Positions 33,747 through 45,840 of a stretch of 64,000 bases of DNA are shown piece after piece (position 1 is the first letter of the stretch; each line of letters opens with the position of its first letter). A program made the translations under genes and the position numbers. The DNA is from Selaginella moellendorffii (taxonomy: Eukaryota > Streptophyta > Lycopodiopsida > Selaginellales > Selaginellaceae), in NCBI RefSeq assembly GCF_000143415.4, contig NW_003314261.1, forward strand, positions 5,095,053 through 5,159,052, read 5' to 3'. The notes under the pieces were generated by a model. That model made no database searches. It was not told where the DNA came from and worked only from the letters and a program-made list of their open reading frames with translations.

Positions 33747-35183
33747 ATGGCCAAAGAGAGATCAAAAAGGAAACGCGATGGCGCAGCAGTGGTAGAAGGA
33801 GTAGCCGCCGCCGCCACCACCAACAACAACAACACGACCCCTCCTTACAATGGCTCGGACGTTCCAACTTGGCCCCGCTGGGCTCATCCACGCCCGGATA
33901 GTTTCTACGGCGCTCCAGCTCCATACAACGCTTACGACTGGTCGCATTCATGGCCGTCACACATGAGAGGTGGCGGCGGCGGCGGCGGGGACTCCAACTT
34001 TCCTGGCGGCGACTTTGGCGGATTCCCAAGAGCTGGCTATGCATTCCCAGGCGCTGCAATGCAACCGGGACCGGGGCCAGTGCCACCCTCCGCTACACCA
34101 CCTCCGGCCATCAACACTTCGCCACCTCGGGCATCGCCACCCTCGTCAGCTCTCCGCTCCGACTCCCAGAGCGATGGATCGTCCTTCTCGGACGGAGACA
34201 CCCCGACGCAGGAGGCAGACGAGGGGACGAAGCACAGGAGGAAGCGAAAGAGCTCCGAGAAGAAGAGCGCCGCCGACTCGACCAAGAGCAAGGATCCCAA
34301 AGGAAAGTCGGCCGGGGACGAGAACACCGCCAAGAACAAGCGCTACGGGATCGAGGAAGTCAAGGACCTGGTGAGGTTCCGGACGGAGTTACAAGCCAAG
34401 TTTGAGACAATGTCGACGCACCTGGAGCTGTGGACGAGCATCGGCGAGAAGATGGGCGAGCGCGGGCATCCCAGGAGGCAGTGGGAGAGCTACCGGGACA
34501 AGTGGGACATCGAGCTGCGTCGGTACCAAAAGGAGCTCAAGCTGCTGCTTTCACAGGCCGGACTGGCCGAGAACAAGGAGCTCGAGCACCCGGAACAGCT
34601 GGTCTTCTCGGACGAGACGCTCCAGGAGATCCACAGCCGGCTCAACTTGCGGCCCAAGGCGGCGCTGCGGTCGCGCTTCCAGAGCGGCGTCGGCGGCGCG
34701 AGGGGATGCCTGGGCGACGAGGCCGCTGCTCGTGAAGTCGCCGGGAAGAGGATGAAGAAGTCCGCAAACAACCAGCTGCTCGTAGACTCCATCGTCGATA
34801 AGGTGGTAGAGAAGGTTGGGACTTTCGATGACACCGCCTCGGCACAGGGATTCAAGGAGGTGCTGGACGCCGTCGTCAACCTCACGAACGTGTTGCTGGC
34901 GGAGGCGAGCGCGCAGCCGACCGAGTTTGAGATCGACAACCAGGTGTTCAGCTGGCTCAAGAGCATCGGCAAGGACCAGTACGCGAGCTACTTCGCGGCG
35001 TCGCACGTAGACTGGACCAACTTGCTGCTGCTCGACAAGGATGATCTAATGGAGATGAAGATCCCGGTCGGGCCTCGCAAGTTCATCCTCAAGGAGCTGG
35101 AGAAGCTCAGGCCGGAGATCCACGGCAGTAGCGGCCAAGCCATGACCGTGATCCCAGGCCAAGAACCCGAAGGCGTTGTATAA
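33747..35183 (+). CDS. Trihelix-like plus SAM domain protein
   Basis: Intronless, 478 aa. The N-terminus is basic (MAKERSKRKRDG, a likely nuclear signal), followed by a low-complexity Gly/Pro/Ser region (residues about 20-160) and a Lys-rich block. Residues about 195-265 fit a trihelix/SANT-like DNA-binding pattern: EEVKDLVRFRTEL, LELWTSIGEKMGERGHPR, QWESYRDKWDIELRRYQKEL. Residues about 390-455 form a SAM domain: VFSWLKSIGKDQYASYFAAS, LLLLDKDDLMEMKIPVGPRK, FILKELEKL. This suggests a DNA-binding protein that self-associates through SAM. It is tail-to-tail with a Harbinger-type nuclease gene, with stop codons 29 bp apart. Confidence 0.8.
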   Translation: MAKERSKRKRDGAAVVEGVAAAATTNNNNTTPPYNGSDVPTWPRWAHPRPDSFYGAPAPYNAYDWSHSWPSHMRGGGGGGGDSNFPGGDFGGFPRAGYAFPGAAMQPGPGPVPPSATPPPAINTSPPRASPPSSALRSDSQSDGSSFSDGDTPTQEADEGTKHRRKRKSSEKKSAADSTKSKDPKGKSAGDENTAKNKRYGIEEVKDLVRFRTELQAKFETMSTHLELWTSIGEKMGERGHPRRQWESYRDKWDIELRRYQKELKLLLSQAGLAENKELEHPEQLVFSDETLQEIHSRLNLRPKAALRSRFQSGVGGARGCLGDEAAAREVAGKRMKKSANNQLLVDSIVDKVVEKVGTFDDTASAQGFKEVLDAVVNLTNVLLAEASAQPTEFEIDNQVFSWLKSIGKDQYASYFAASHVDWTNLLLLDKDDLMEMKIPVGPRKFILKELEKLRPEIHGSSGQAMTVIPGQEPEGVV

Positions 35184-35212
35184 CAGAGTAAACTCTTCTC
35201 CCCCAACCTCAA

Positions 35213-36595
35213 TCAAGTCTTTTGCCGCTTCCTGGAGTATAACATCTCGGCGAGGCCGTCGCGGATCTCGCGAGCTCGCTGCATGTCCGCGGTGTGGTTG
35301 AATCCTGCCGGGAGTGGCAGCGGCTCCATGACTCTCGCCAGACGCGCGGCATCGGACGTCGCGGTGGCTGACTCCAGCTCTTGCAGACCCGCCGTGGCGA
35401 TCATCACCTCCGCCGCGGCTTGCTCCAGCGTGGGCTCTCTCCCGGACGAAGAAACACCTCGGGTCGACTCGAGAGCTTGGCGGGACTCTTCAATCCAGGC
35501 CGGGTCGGCGCTCTCGTTCTGCGAGAGCAGCATGTTGTGGAGCGTGCAGCACACCCCGATCATCTGGACGGTGGTGTCCAAGTCGCCCTCCATCTTCTTG
35601 AGCAGCACCCGGAACCTCGACTTCAGTTGGCAGAAGGCCCGCTCGATGGAAGCTCTCGCAGAGGCGAGCGCTTGGTTGAAAGACTGCTGCTGGGGCGTAA
35701 GCTGGCCACCACCCCGGTATGGACACATCAACCACGGCCTTGGAGGATTGAAAGCCGAGTCCCCGACGAGGTGGTATCTCTGCTGGTCGATGAGCCCCTC
35801 GCCGGCTCTCCTCGCGATCCTGGAGCTGGCCAGAGCTTGCGAATCGTGCAAGCTCCCGCAAAGCCCAGCGTCGATCTCGAGAAAAAACCCGTCTTGGTCG
35901 ACTGCAGCCATGAGGATCATCGAGTGGAAGGACTTGTCGTTATAGTAATTCGAGCGATCGATGCTCGGGGTGGTGATGGGAATGTGGCTTCCATCCACCG
36001 CTCCGATCACGCTGGGGAAGCCAGTCTCGAGCTCAAACTTTGCGGCAATGTCCCTGGCTCGGTCCCCGGTTGGCCACCCGATGTAAGCGTCGGTCCAGTG
36101 CTTGGCGATGATCCCCAGCCCCTTGTGGACGATCTTGTTCACGGTGGACTGGTCGCAGAAGAAGATCTTGGCGATGGCGTGCTCGCGGCCGCCGTGGAGC
36201 AATCGCCAGAGGAGCATCGCGACGCGGCGGCGGAGGGAGATGACGCGCCAGTTGGGACCTGTTCTATTCCCCTCGAATCCACACGGCTGGAAGATCGTGA
36301 AGCACAGCCACTCGAAGGTCGCCTTGGTGCAGCGGAAATCCTTCCAGAACTGGCCATCGTCGTACTGCGGGAAGATCGTCGTGTCCCAGGTGTCGGTGTG
36401 GTGCATGAGCATGTCTCTCACCCAGGTGGATTTGGCCGGCGCGCCGTCGAGGATCCCCTGCTGGATCTCCGACACGATGCTCACGATCGCCGACTTGCGC
36501 CGCTCGAATCGCCGCTTGCTCGCGTTGCGGCAGTAGATGAGCGCTCCCATGATGAGGGACATGGCGACTTGCTTGCGGTACCTCTGATCTTCCAT
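35213..36595 (-). CDS. PIF/Harbinger transposase-derived nuclease (HARBI1/ALP1-like)
   Basis: Intronless and intact. From MEDQRYRKQVAMSLIMGALI (start 36595, 460 aa) it shows an N-terminal helix-turn-helix-type region and then the DDE_Tnp_4 nuclease. The first Asp lies in VIGAVDGSHIPI, the second in HLVGDSAFNPPRPWLMCPY, and the Glu in ASIERAFCQLKSRFRVL. All three catalytic acids are retained. The frame is open to 36745, but that extension repeats a short RISW-containing segment and I treat it as leader. No terminal inverted repeats or target-site duplication were recognised around it. It may be a domesticated gene or a recently degraded element. Confidence 0.88.
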   Translation of the reverse strand: MEDQRYRKQVAMSLIMGALIYCRNASKRRFERRKSAIVSIVSEIQQGILDGAPAKSTWVRDMLMHHTDTWDTTIFPQYDDGQFWKDFRCTKATFEWLCFTIFQPCGFEGNRTGPNWRVISLRRRVAMLLWRLLHGGREHAIAKIFFCDQSTVNKIVHKGLGIIAKHWTDAYIGWPTGDRARDIAAKFELETGFPSVIGAVDGSHIPITTPSIDRSNYYNDKSFHSMILMAAVDQDGFFLEIDAGLCGSLHDSQALASSRIARRAGEGLIDQQRYHLVGDSAFNPPRPWLMCPYRGGGQLTPQQQSFNQALASARASIERAFCQLKSRFRVLLKKMEGDLDTTVQMIGVCCTLHNMLLSQNESADPAWIEESRQALESTRGVSSSGREPTLEQAAAEVMIATAGLQELESATATSDAARLARVMEPLPLPAGFNHTADMQRAREIRDGLAEMLYSRKRQKT

Positions 36596-37156
36596 CGCAG
36601 CGTCGGGCGACCAAGAAATCCGAGACGATGCCCCTGGAATCCACGAAATCCGAGACCATGAGATCGAAATCGCATCCAGGCCAAGAAACGTGATCAAGAC
36701 AGGGAAGAATCCCTGGATATGCGAGGGGCTCCAATCCAGATCCAAGAAATTTCCAAGAAATCCAAGAAGGGAAAGAGTTTAAGATCAAATTCCTCACTGT
36801 AACGACAATGATCACAGAAACAACGAGACTTACTGTAATCTGGCGGCTAGCGGCTCAGCGGCTCATCCCCTCAGCGAAAGAACCCTAGCGTAACGGGCCC
36901 GTAGGCCGCCCACTTAGTAGTATAAATATCTAGGTCTATGGTCAGATCAAATTCCATGACCCACATTCTTTTTCTTCTTTGTTTCACTCTCGAGAATCTC
37001 GTGCGAGAAGGGGCGCTCGACGAGGCCGAGGCGCCACTGGGCGCTGGAAGCTCGAGGCGCTGCGAGGGAAATCTCTATCGAGCGATCGATATTTCGTAGG
37101 TTCTCTGCTCGATCGATCGATTTGTAGGTTCTTTGCGGCAGGACAATCCGAATTCC
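36596..37156. other. Divergent intergenic region, transposase-like gene / MATE
   Basis: No gene is seen. Short direct repeats of the type GGAATCCACGAAATCCGAGA occur at 36,615-36,665 next to the nuclease start. A TATAAATA box at 36,921 lies about 230 bp upstream of the MATE start, in the right orientation for it. Repeats of GATCGATCGAT lie at 37,080-37,120 in the leader. Confidence 0.5.
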
Positions 37157-39716
37157 ATGGATTGTGCTGTCTCAGGGGCGATCCATTTGCAAAGATTCCC
37201 AGTCTGCGTGAATCGCTCGCGGCGCCACTCGTCCGGCGTGCAATGCGGCTTCGATCTTGCCAAGCTCCGCCAGTCGCAGCAGCAACAGCGAGTTCTTTCT
37301 CCTCTCCAGCGCCATCTCTGCTCGAGAATCGTCCGGCATTGCACCGTCGAGCAGCCAGAGGCGCCCCCGGCGGAGCGCGAGCAGCAATCCGTGCCCTGGA
37401 CGCCTAAAGAAGCCGTGAAGTTCTATGTCTCTGGAGAGGGCGTGCTTGAGGCGCCAAAAGAGATAGTGCTCACCAATGTCGACATCAGCAAGACGTCACT
37501 GGCAGCCACCATTGTTGAAGAAGTGGAAGGAAAGGAGATTCTGGTAGATGGCGATGCGGCGGATGTTAGCATTAGCGAGGAGCCCAACATGTTTGAGCAA
37601 GTACGTCAGATATTCGCTTTCGCCGGCCCGGCTCTCGGCATCTGGTTGTCCGGACCGATTATGAGTCTCATCGATACGAGTGTTGTGGGAACCACTAGCT
37701 CTTTGCAATTGGCCGCCCTTGGTAAGAAGATTGATTTTGGATTCCTCTAGAACTAAAGTTTCTTTGTGGTTTACTTCCTTCCAGGACCTGGAACTGTGAT
37801 GTGCGATGGACTCTCGTATGTTTTCATGTTCTTGTCCGTTGCTACATCCAACTTGATTGCAACCTCGCTTGCAAACAAGGTAAGAGCGATTGGTGTTACT
37901 ACGCGTTCTGATCTGTGGTTTGGAATTTCGTGTAGGACGAGAAAGAAGCAGCAAACCATTTGGCTAGGCTCTTGTTTGTAGCTTTCGGCTGTGGCATGGC
38001 TATGCTCGCGGCTATTAGATTCTCTTCTAGTTCCATGCTCCAAGGTGAGGTCTGGCAATGTATTGGCTGTGATTGATTCAAGATTTTTTCCTTTCAGCTT
38101 TTGTTGGAGCCAAAAACTCTGGGATCGTCCCAGCCGCGGCAACGTACGTGAATGTAAGCTGAATAAATTTAAGTTTTTCGTGGTGTAGTGGTTTTGATAT
38201 ATGTCTCTTTGGGACAATTTCAGATTAGAGCGTGGGCATGGCCAGCGGTTCTTGTCACCATGGTTGCTCAAAGTGCAAGGTCTGTCTTTTGGCTTCCTTT
38301 GTATGCTGTTACTGTTATCTCACTTTCTTTTATACCACAGCTTGGGGATGCAGGATTCATGGAGTCCCTTGAAAGTTTTGCTCGTCGCGAGTCTTGTAAA
38401 TGCTTTTGGAGATATTCTACTTTGTACATTTCTAGGATATGGAATTGCTGGTGCTGCCTGGGCAACGGCACTATCACAGGTATGAATATGAGTCTACTTG
38501 ATCGTTAACTCAAGCTTCAAGCATGCAGTATGTTGCGGGAATTTTGATGTTAACTTCTTTAAAAGCGAAAGGATACAATCCTCTGGCGATCGTTGTACCC
38601 AGCTTCAAAGACATCCTGCAGATGATCGAAATAGCTGCACCAGTTCTTATGACCATGTTGTCAAAGGTACATCATCGTATATCGTCTTCTATCCTTGGAA
38701 GCTCAATTTATCTTGTTTACAGATATGTTTTTACACAACAATTACATATTTCGCGACTTCGCTTGGGCCACTCACTTTAGGAGCCCATCAGGTTCAACAG
38801 TAAAAACCAGTTCTTTAACTTAAAAATGTCTTGATTTGCCAGGTGATGATTGGGATCTTCACATTGTTTTCAGTATGTGGAGAGCCTTTGGCCCAAACAG
38901 CTCAGTCCTTTATGCCAGAGCTTATTAGCGGAAAAACCCGCAACTTCGAGCAGGTGAGCCAAGCAAAACGATAAAAGTAAACCTGGCTCGATCATCTTTT
39001 TACAGGCACGAACGTTGCTCAAAACACTTCTCTATACGGGTGCGATTTTAGGATTCTCTTTAGCGAGCATTGGCGTCGCGGTTCCTTTTCTTGTGCCGCA
39101 GCTTTTTACGAACGATTCAGCAATCGTAGCACAGGTTGAGATGACACAATGCAGCGCTGATCACGTGTCCGTGCTGACACCACCCTGTCTCGTCTGTTCG
39201 CAGATGCATTCGGTAGCGTTCCCATTTTTCTGGAGCATTGTTTTAACACCACCTGCACTGTCGCTGGAAGGGACACTTTTGGTAAGATAGTCAAACAAAC
39301 AAACCTTGGCTCGTTTACCACGTTCCTGGTAACTGACGAATTGCGTCGGCTTGTATGTAGGCCGGACGAGATTTAGGATTCCTGGGCCTGAGCATGACAT
39401 CTTGCTTTGTCTGTGGAAGCCTGCTAATGAAGGTAAGCATGCGCTTTCAATCGGTACTATTTTCTAAGCCCCACAATCTCGCGGCCACTTAAAAACCAGA
39501 TCTTCCACAAGCTTGGATTGGGACTCAACAGCTGCTGGTGGACGCTCGTGCTTTTCCAATCGGTACTATTCCCTCGCACGCAACAGATTCACCATTGATA
39601 CTTATTTTTTCTCCTCGTCGTTTTGCTTCTTCCAGGCCCGACTGACGGCCTCGTATACGCGACTGCATTCCTCCAAAAGCATTCTAAAGGAGTGTGCCCC
39701 CGCTGCCACAAGCTAG
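37157..39716 (+). CDS. Chloroplast MATE transporter, EDS5-like
   Basis: A long Arg/Ser/Gln-rich N-terminal extension ([20 protein letters not shown] onward, about 130 residues before the first span) marks a plastid-targeted member of the DETOXIFICATION 46/47 (EDS5/EDS5H) group, which exports isochorismate or related compounds in Arabidopsis. Membrane blocks in order: [172 protein letters not shown] and [20 protein letters not shown]. Stop 39714-39716. About a dozen introns. The substrate is inferred only by family. Confidence 0.9.
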
Positions 39717-40387
39717 ATGCTCTCCACCATTCTTTTTTCCCTCGTTTCTCGCTTTACAGCCTTGAAATGCCAAAGGACAAACCCCAGGAATCCCTCCAGT
39801 ACAATGCCAAAGGCCACAGCTCGCCATCACGATTTGCTATGCTACCAACAATCTAAAGCAAAGACAAAGACCAAGTGCTTGTACCATAAATCATTATCCC
39901 AACCTTTTGAAATACGAATACGATCTTTGTACGGTCGTCAAGATTATGCTATATGTACAGCTATTTGTACGGTCGTTAAGACGTACAGCTTTCTTGTACG
40001 GTTAAAAGCTTAAAGTTAAAGCGAGTCGAACTCGAGTCGATTGAGTTTACTGGACATTCCGTCGCGGAATTTGCCGTCTTCTTTTTTGGCCCTAATTTCG
40101 GATACCCAGCAGAACGCCCCACGCTAACGAACTTGGGCGATCTATCGGTGAGTTGCCACTACCCCCCCTTTTATGATTTAAATTCCCCCAGCGCTAGGGC
40201 TGGGAGAGAGCCAGCGCTACGTAGCTAGGGTTTTAGAGGGCGGCCATGGCGCTGTGGCGCCGACGGCCGCTATCGGATCGCGGCATTGCTTGCAGCGAGC
40301 TGGATTTTGCAGGCGCGAGCGTTTCCGGCGCGGGAGCTATCCTGATTCGTGATATTTCGCGGTGCGCAGGCTCGTCTTCGTTTTCTC
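39717..40387. other. Intergenic region between MATE and bromodomain genes
   Basis: No gene is supported. A short near-repeat TTTGTACGGTCGT-AAGA occurs at about 39,933 and 39,964, with a third TTGTACGG at 39,993. The start of the bromodomain transcript probably lies near 40,200-40,240 (TAGCTAGGGTTTTAG). Confidence 0.4.
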
Positions 40388-42223
40388 ATGGACAGCGTGC
40401 GCACGCGGAGCCGGGGCAAGCAGCAGAAGAAGCGGGAGGGATCGTGGCGGACTGCGGCCAACGATGAGACCGACGTGGAAGAGGACGACGAGGAGAGATC
40501 GGTGCCAGTGGTGAGCGGCGAGAACAAGAGGAAGCGGGCTCCCCGGAGCGGAGGTAGGGTGGTGAAGCTGAGGACGCTGTCACGGTACGATGGAGCTAGT
40601 GAGGTTTCTGGGAGCACAGAGGACACCAAAGTGGAGTCTGCCGAGCATGCCGATGCTACGAGTGGGAAGGATACGGATTCACAGGTCGGGAAGAGGCGTG
40701 AGAGCTCTCGAGTCAGGATCAAGACTTTTAAAGTTCGAGAAAATGCCGAGGCAAAGGCGGAAGCTAAGCCCGGAAGGTTGAAGGTGGAGAAGAAAGAAAG
40801 CAAGGAAGTCACGAAGGAGAAGGAGGCAAGCAGCGTGCAGAAAAAAGTTGACGAGCCGAAGAAAACTCCGGAGATTCCCCAAAGGCCACTGAAAGTACAT
40901 CTTACGTTCTCGGATGCGAAGAGAAAGCCTGCAGGTTCTGCGATAGAACCTCCGCAGGCTCCGACTCAAAAGGCAGCTGTGGTAAAGACCCCCAGCAGTA
41001 CGCCGTCTTTGAGTTCGCCGGTACAATCTCCTCCAATTGACTCAACTCCTACTCCACAATCTCCGCCAAGCGAGCTACGTGACGACGAGGTAGAAACTTC
41101 TCTAAAGGTATGTGCTTCATTTACTTTTCTTGGGACATGATGCATAACAAGGCTGGCTAGCAGATCATCAGGAAACTCATGAAAATGGACTCGGCACATC
41201 CTTTTAACAGACCTGTTGACCCCGTAGGCCAAGGTGTCCCGGTAAGTTAAGCTTACTATCATCTCGTTTTCATCTTGATGTTACTATTTCAAATTCTTTT
41301 TATAGGATTACCTTGACATAATTGACACCCCGATGGACTTCGGTACCATATGCGAAAATCTAGAGAAACGTCAGAAGTATAGAAACGCGTCGGATGTTTA
41401 CCGAGACATTCAACAAATCTGGACGAACTGCCGAAAGTATAACCACAAAGGAGATCCTATCTTGGACCTGATGAAGAAAGTCCAGAAGGCATGCAGCAAG
41501 TATTGGACAGCCAACGGTGTTCTTCGGGATCCAAAGAAGTCAAAGACAGGTAAGCAAACGTTTGGGAAATAGTAGGAACGTCTAACTCAATGCGTATTTA
41601 CAGCGGACAATGCGGCAGAAAAACCATCCGAAATTTTTGTTGCTAAGACAACATCGGCACACATTCCACAGAAACCTGCTGCCGGGTAAATTGCTCTTTC
41701 TTTTCACTAGAGATGAACCAGTAATTCACGCTTTGCACAGGACTAGTAATCATAAATCAACGTGTGAGTGTGCTGTCTGCATGAATGTCCGGCGCAGGAC
41801 CGCAAGAGAGAGGAGAGCCGTAGGTTTGGGATCTGCGCGAGCCGTGAAGCGTCAAATCGCGAAAATGAAAGGCAAACAGGTACTTGCCTACTACATTTCC
41901 TCACTTGACTTGTCTCGTTCTTTCCAGGACCTCAATGACTTAGAGCTGGAAGAACTAGCGCAGTTAGAAGAGGTTTACCTTGATCAAGTGGTAGTATTTT
42001 TCCATTGTTTTCTTTCTAGATAAGTGACGTCTATCTCTTTGTCCAGGAGGAGGAGGACCAATTTTACCCCGCGAGCTACCAGATTCCCCTCCGAGCTGTG
42101 AATCCTCTAGTGCTGTCGATGGGCCAGGCGCTGTTTAGCTGCAATCTAAAGAAGAAGACCTATCCACTAGCGAACCCGTTCGAAAACTTGGTCTCGGCCT
42201 ACGCAGGATGTAAGCAAAACTAA
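40388..42223 (+). CDS. Bromodomain protein
   Basis: The first exon encodes a long basic, low-complexity region starting MDSVRTRSRGKQQKKREGSW (an in-frame ATG 13 codons earlier is possible), with Lys/Glu- and Ser/Pro-rich blocks. A single bromodomain follows across short exons: QIIRKLMKMDSAHPFNRPVD, DYLDIIDTPMDFGTICENLE, YRDIQQIWTNCRKYNHKGDP. It has the conserved acetyl-lysine-binding Asn in KYN and the PMDF motif. After it come a Cys-containing segment (KSTCECAVCMNVRRRTARER) and an acidic stretch LNDLELEELAQLEEVYLDQ. The end is uncertain: either GCKQN stop at 42221-42223 or a further splice at GGATGTAAG. It is probably a chromatin reader. Confidence 0.85.
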
Positions 42224-42367
42224 AATTCTCTTCATTCATTGTCTTCAAGCTCGGGAGACTGTACCATACCAAAGAGAAAAATTCGCAATCAAACCATTTT
42301 ATACATTTGACGCAAACCAGGTACTTTTACAAGTTCTCTAGAGTTTCTAAAGCCATAGCTTACGAGC

Positions 42368-45300
42368 TTAGATAGAGACGCTGTTCGGAATCCCGCGAGC
42401 AGTGATTCCGGGCCCAGAGGTCGGTAACAGGAGCTCGTACGCTGGAACTCCAGCTCCATGCCTGTGCATCAGCTTGGGGTCGTTGTTCCTCTTTTCGATG
42501 ATCTCCTGGACCTCGGCTATCCTCTCCTCGAACTCGTTCGACCCCTCGAGGACCCTCTCGTCGCCGGTCCAGTACTTTTGGACGCGCTGGCCGAGATACT
42601 CCTCGTCAGGGTGGTGCGTGGAGAGGAGCTCCAGCACCGCCATGACCGTGGTGGCCTGGGTCTGGTTTGGGAGCGTCGCGAGCAGGAAGCCTTGCGGGTT
42701 TTGGAGGAGCTCCTTGTACTCGGGGTCGTCCTTCTCGGGTATGAGCTTCCTGGTCAGGCTGGGGAGATTGAGGACGTAGCCCGAGTAGAGGAACTGGCCA
42801 AAGTTGACGGCAGCGTGGTGCCCGGACGCCACCCACATTATCGACGTGAGAATCTCGACGAGGTCCTGCTTGTTGTTGAGGCTCGGCCAGCCTTCGGCTT
42901 TGTCGGGGTGGCCTTTGGTTTTGATCTCGTTCCACCATGCCTGGAGCTCCGTGTCGCTGGTGATGGAGTCCGGGGAGTCATAGTAGACGGATAAGTAGCT
43001 CGTCACCCAGGACTTGAGAGCCGACCATACGAGGAGCCCGTCGGCGGCGTATGGGTAGTCTTCTAGGACGAGCCTCAATCCATCTGGAGAGTTTTTATCT
43101 TCGACAGCCATGCCTCTGGACAAAATCACAAGTAAAAGTTTTAGAACTAAATCTCTAGACAAACTGTGGAAGAAAGAAAGAACTAGTAAGGAGAGGGGAG
43201 TTTGAAGCGAGACTTGCCTCTCTAGAAGGTCGGCTGGGAGGCCTTGCTTGTCGAATCGCCACTTTTCGTAGCCGGCGGCGCTCAGCTCGAGGATGAATTT
43301 TCCTGGCGTGAAGCACTGTTCGATCACGCCCCCGGCGCTGATGAGCGTCTGCCGAGCCGTGGCGTTGATTTGCATTGTGTATCGCAGGTGTGGATCGAGG
43401 AGCTTGGCGACGGGGTGCATGGCGCTCAGCTGGCGATTCGTCGCGATCACGTAAGGCTCGATGCATGCATGAGTTTGGAGCCTGAAAAAACATGGAAGTG
43501 ATTTTGCTAGATAAAGAGAACTCTGACTTACCAGTGAGATACAACTTGATGGTATGCCGAGTGATTGGATCGAACGTGTGTCTTGCAAAGCTGCCAGATC
43601 CAAAACCCAGTCGCATCTTTGGTTGGATAGAACGCTCTCTTGGAACCATTTGGTTTGTCTTTCGAGACTGGCAGGCATAGTTCAATTCCCACTGGCATTA
43701 GCAAGTTTGCTGAATCCAAGTAGAGAATTGTGCGTGTTGCATAGTTCTTCCGTCCTTTCAAAGAGTTGATTCTGTTGATGAGTGGCATGAAAACGTCGTG
43801 ATAGTCGATAATAAACAGCTTCTCCGCTTTTATCGCCTGTAAAACATGGAATGCATCACTCCTTGACTTAGTGTATATTATGTGCCAAACCTCTTCCACC
43901 GTCAATCCTTCGAGGTGTTTCTCGAGCTCTGCTGCTTCGAATGCTGATCCTAGCGTTCCACAGATCCCAGTATCCATCGAGCTGGTCGGAGGAAAGGCCT
44001 GCACAAACGTGCTGATGGATATCTTTGTATTTCAAATGAGACTACCTTGAGCCGCTCAATCATTAGCGGATTCAAACCAGCAAGCACTTGCCGGCCGAAC
44101 TCAGAGTCACGGGTCCAAGCGTATTTATCCTCTGCATGGTCAGGCTTAGCATACATTCAGAAAATCGAAAATAAAACCACTTACTTGCGAGCAAAGGAGG
44201 TAGCGGATACTTGATAGCATTTGAAATTTTATCAGCATTGATAAGCTGCCTGATTTGCTCCGGGACTATATCCCAGAAAGTACGATCATTTTCCGCCAGT
44301 TCAGTTTGAAGCCGAATGCCTTCGTAAAAGAGGCGATCGATATCAGTCAGGGTGTCAAACTCATCTGGAGTGGCAGTGAAGTGCGTGATAATGGTTGGAA
44401 CGAGACGGTGAACAATGGCTCTAAGACGTCCAGAAGAAAATGCTTCAGTTTTCACCTGCTCAAAGTCCTCGTCGCGAGGGACATAATTCTTGCTTGTCAC
44501 GGCTAACCTGACCTCTGCACGAGGATCTGATACGTGCCCGACAAGATTAGTCGACGAACTTAGAAGCTTGGAGAAAGGATTACCTGACTTGGTTGGAGGG
44601 CGACCTGTTCGGCATCTTCTTGGATATGGCACCGCGCCACCTGCAACAGGTCTAGCCAGCTTCTTTTCTTTATCCGGATTTCCAAGGTCGTTATATACGT
44701 CGTAGTCGTAGATCCTTTCCCACGGTTTACGCATGTCCGTGCCATCTCCTTGTAATGTTTTGAGTTCAGAGGCACGAATATCTTTGAGTCCCCGAGGAGT
44801 AGAAGAAGGAAGATAAGCCTATCGCGAAAGCCGCATTAGCATTTTAGAAAAAGTAATTTCCAGGCAGTACCTCGTTGGAGAAGAACACTCGTTGAGACAC
44901 CTCGTTTTCCTGAGAATGAACCCAGGAGTAGCATGAAAATGAAATCAATCCAGTCTTCAGGCCCTGGAGAGAGATCGTCTCGAGGAAAAACTCTGCCTTA
45001 TGTCTGTTTGCAACGAGAATGGCCCCTGGTTTCCCAAACTGGTCCTCAATTATGAATTCACCAGCATATTCAACCGTGTGTTCTCCTGTAGAAACCTTCC
45101 GAAGTGTCGTGTTCTTGCTTCTTCTTCCAAGGCCGCTACCTGTCAAGAACCGCACTACATTATAGCCTGAGCTAAAAGTCAAAAACTTACTCGGATCCAC
45201 TTCAGTACTAACGAGCTGCAGAACAATATCCTCGCCGAGGGGGTCTTGGACAAAGAAGTCCAATCCCTTGCGAAAGATGTCCGTAACTTTGTTGTCAGGC

Positions 45301-45563
45301 CGCTTCTTGATGGTAACAATTGCTCTGAGAGTCACCGGCTTGCTGCGGGAGACTCGGTCTGCAACAGCTTGCTCAGCAACATCTGCACTCTTCAAAGTGT
45401 TCTTGACAGGCACTACCCCTCTCGTTAGCCTCAGAGAAGGAAGATTAGATCTGGACCGAGTCTTTGCAGAGAAAGCAAACTCAGAGTGATCCCCGCAAAG
45501 GGTCTCCTTGCTACTCGGCAGATAACTAGCAGAAATCGAACCCGTCAGTGCCAAAGACGCCAT
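42368..45563 (-). CDS. LOX: 13-lipoxygenase, plastid type
   Basis: Plastid lipoxygenases oxygenate linolenic/linoleic acid, feeding oxylipin synthesis. The start at 45563 reads MASLALTGSISASYLPSSKE, a Ser/Arg-rich transit peptide, followed by a PLAT/LH2 domain (IVTIKKRPDNKVTDIF, DFFVQDPLGEDIVLQLVS). The catalytic domain includes RPWERIYDYDVYNDLGNPDK-type sequence near 44.7 kb. All iron ligands are visible: the HW-x3-H pair rebuilt across an intron (HQVVSHW then LQTHACIEPYVIATNRQLSA), H and N in ASGHHAAVNFGQF, and the terminal Ile of GIPNSVSI, stop 42368-42370. About eight introns. Regiospecificity was not determined. Confidence 0.95.
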
Positions 45564-45840
45564 TACAATCTAGGGAGGACGCACTTCTAGTCCTATTAAA
45601 CCAAACGCATTGTAGCTGAAGGAGACTCTTATCGCTACACCAGCAGCCAAAGGCGAATGGCACTCACCTAGTACGAGTAGCCGACATGTACATCCACGTG
45701 GAAATTGTTTCCTTTGTTTTGTTCTTGCGGTCAAAACCGCAAAGTCATTGTTTTTGAGCTGTCTGTAAAAATCCTTCAGACTCCATACATTCAATGCGGA
45801 CATTGAGAAGATTAACTGTGAAATTGTGCCTATGTCACAC

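Noticed and set aside
35381-36661. 426-codon plus-strand open frame
   Set aside because: Antisense of the Harbinger-type nuclease; no recognisable domain and explained by codon bias.
33066-36950. Terminal inverted repeats around the Harbinger-type gene
   Set aside because: I compared the flanks by eye and found no convincing matching inverted ends or 3-bp target duplications; a computed search would be needed.
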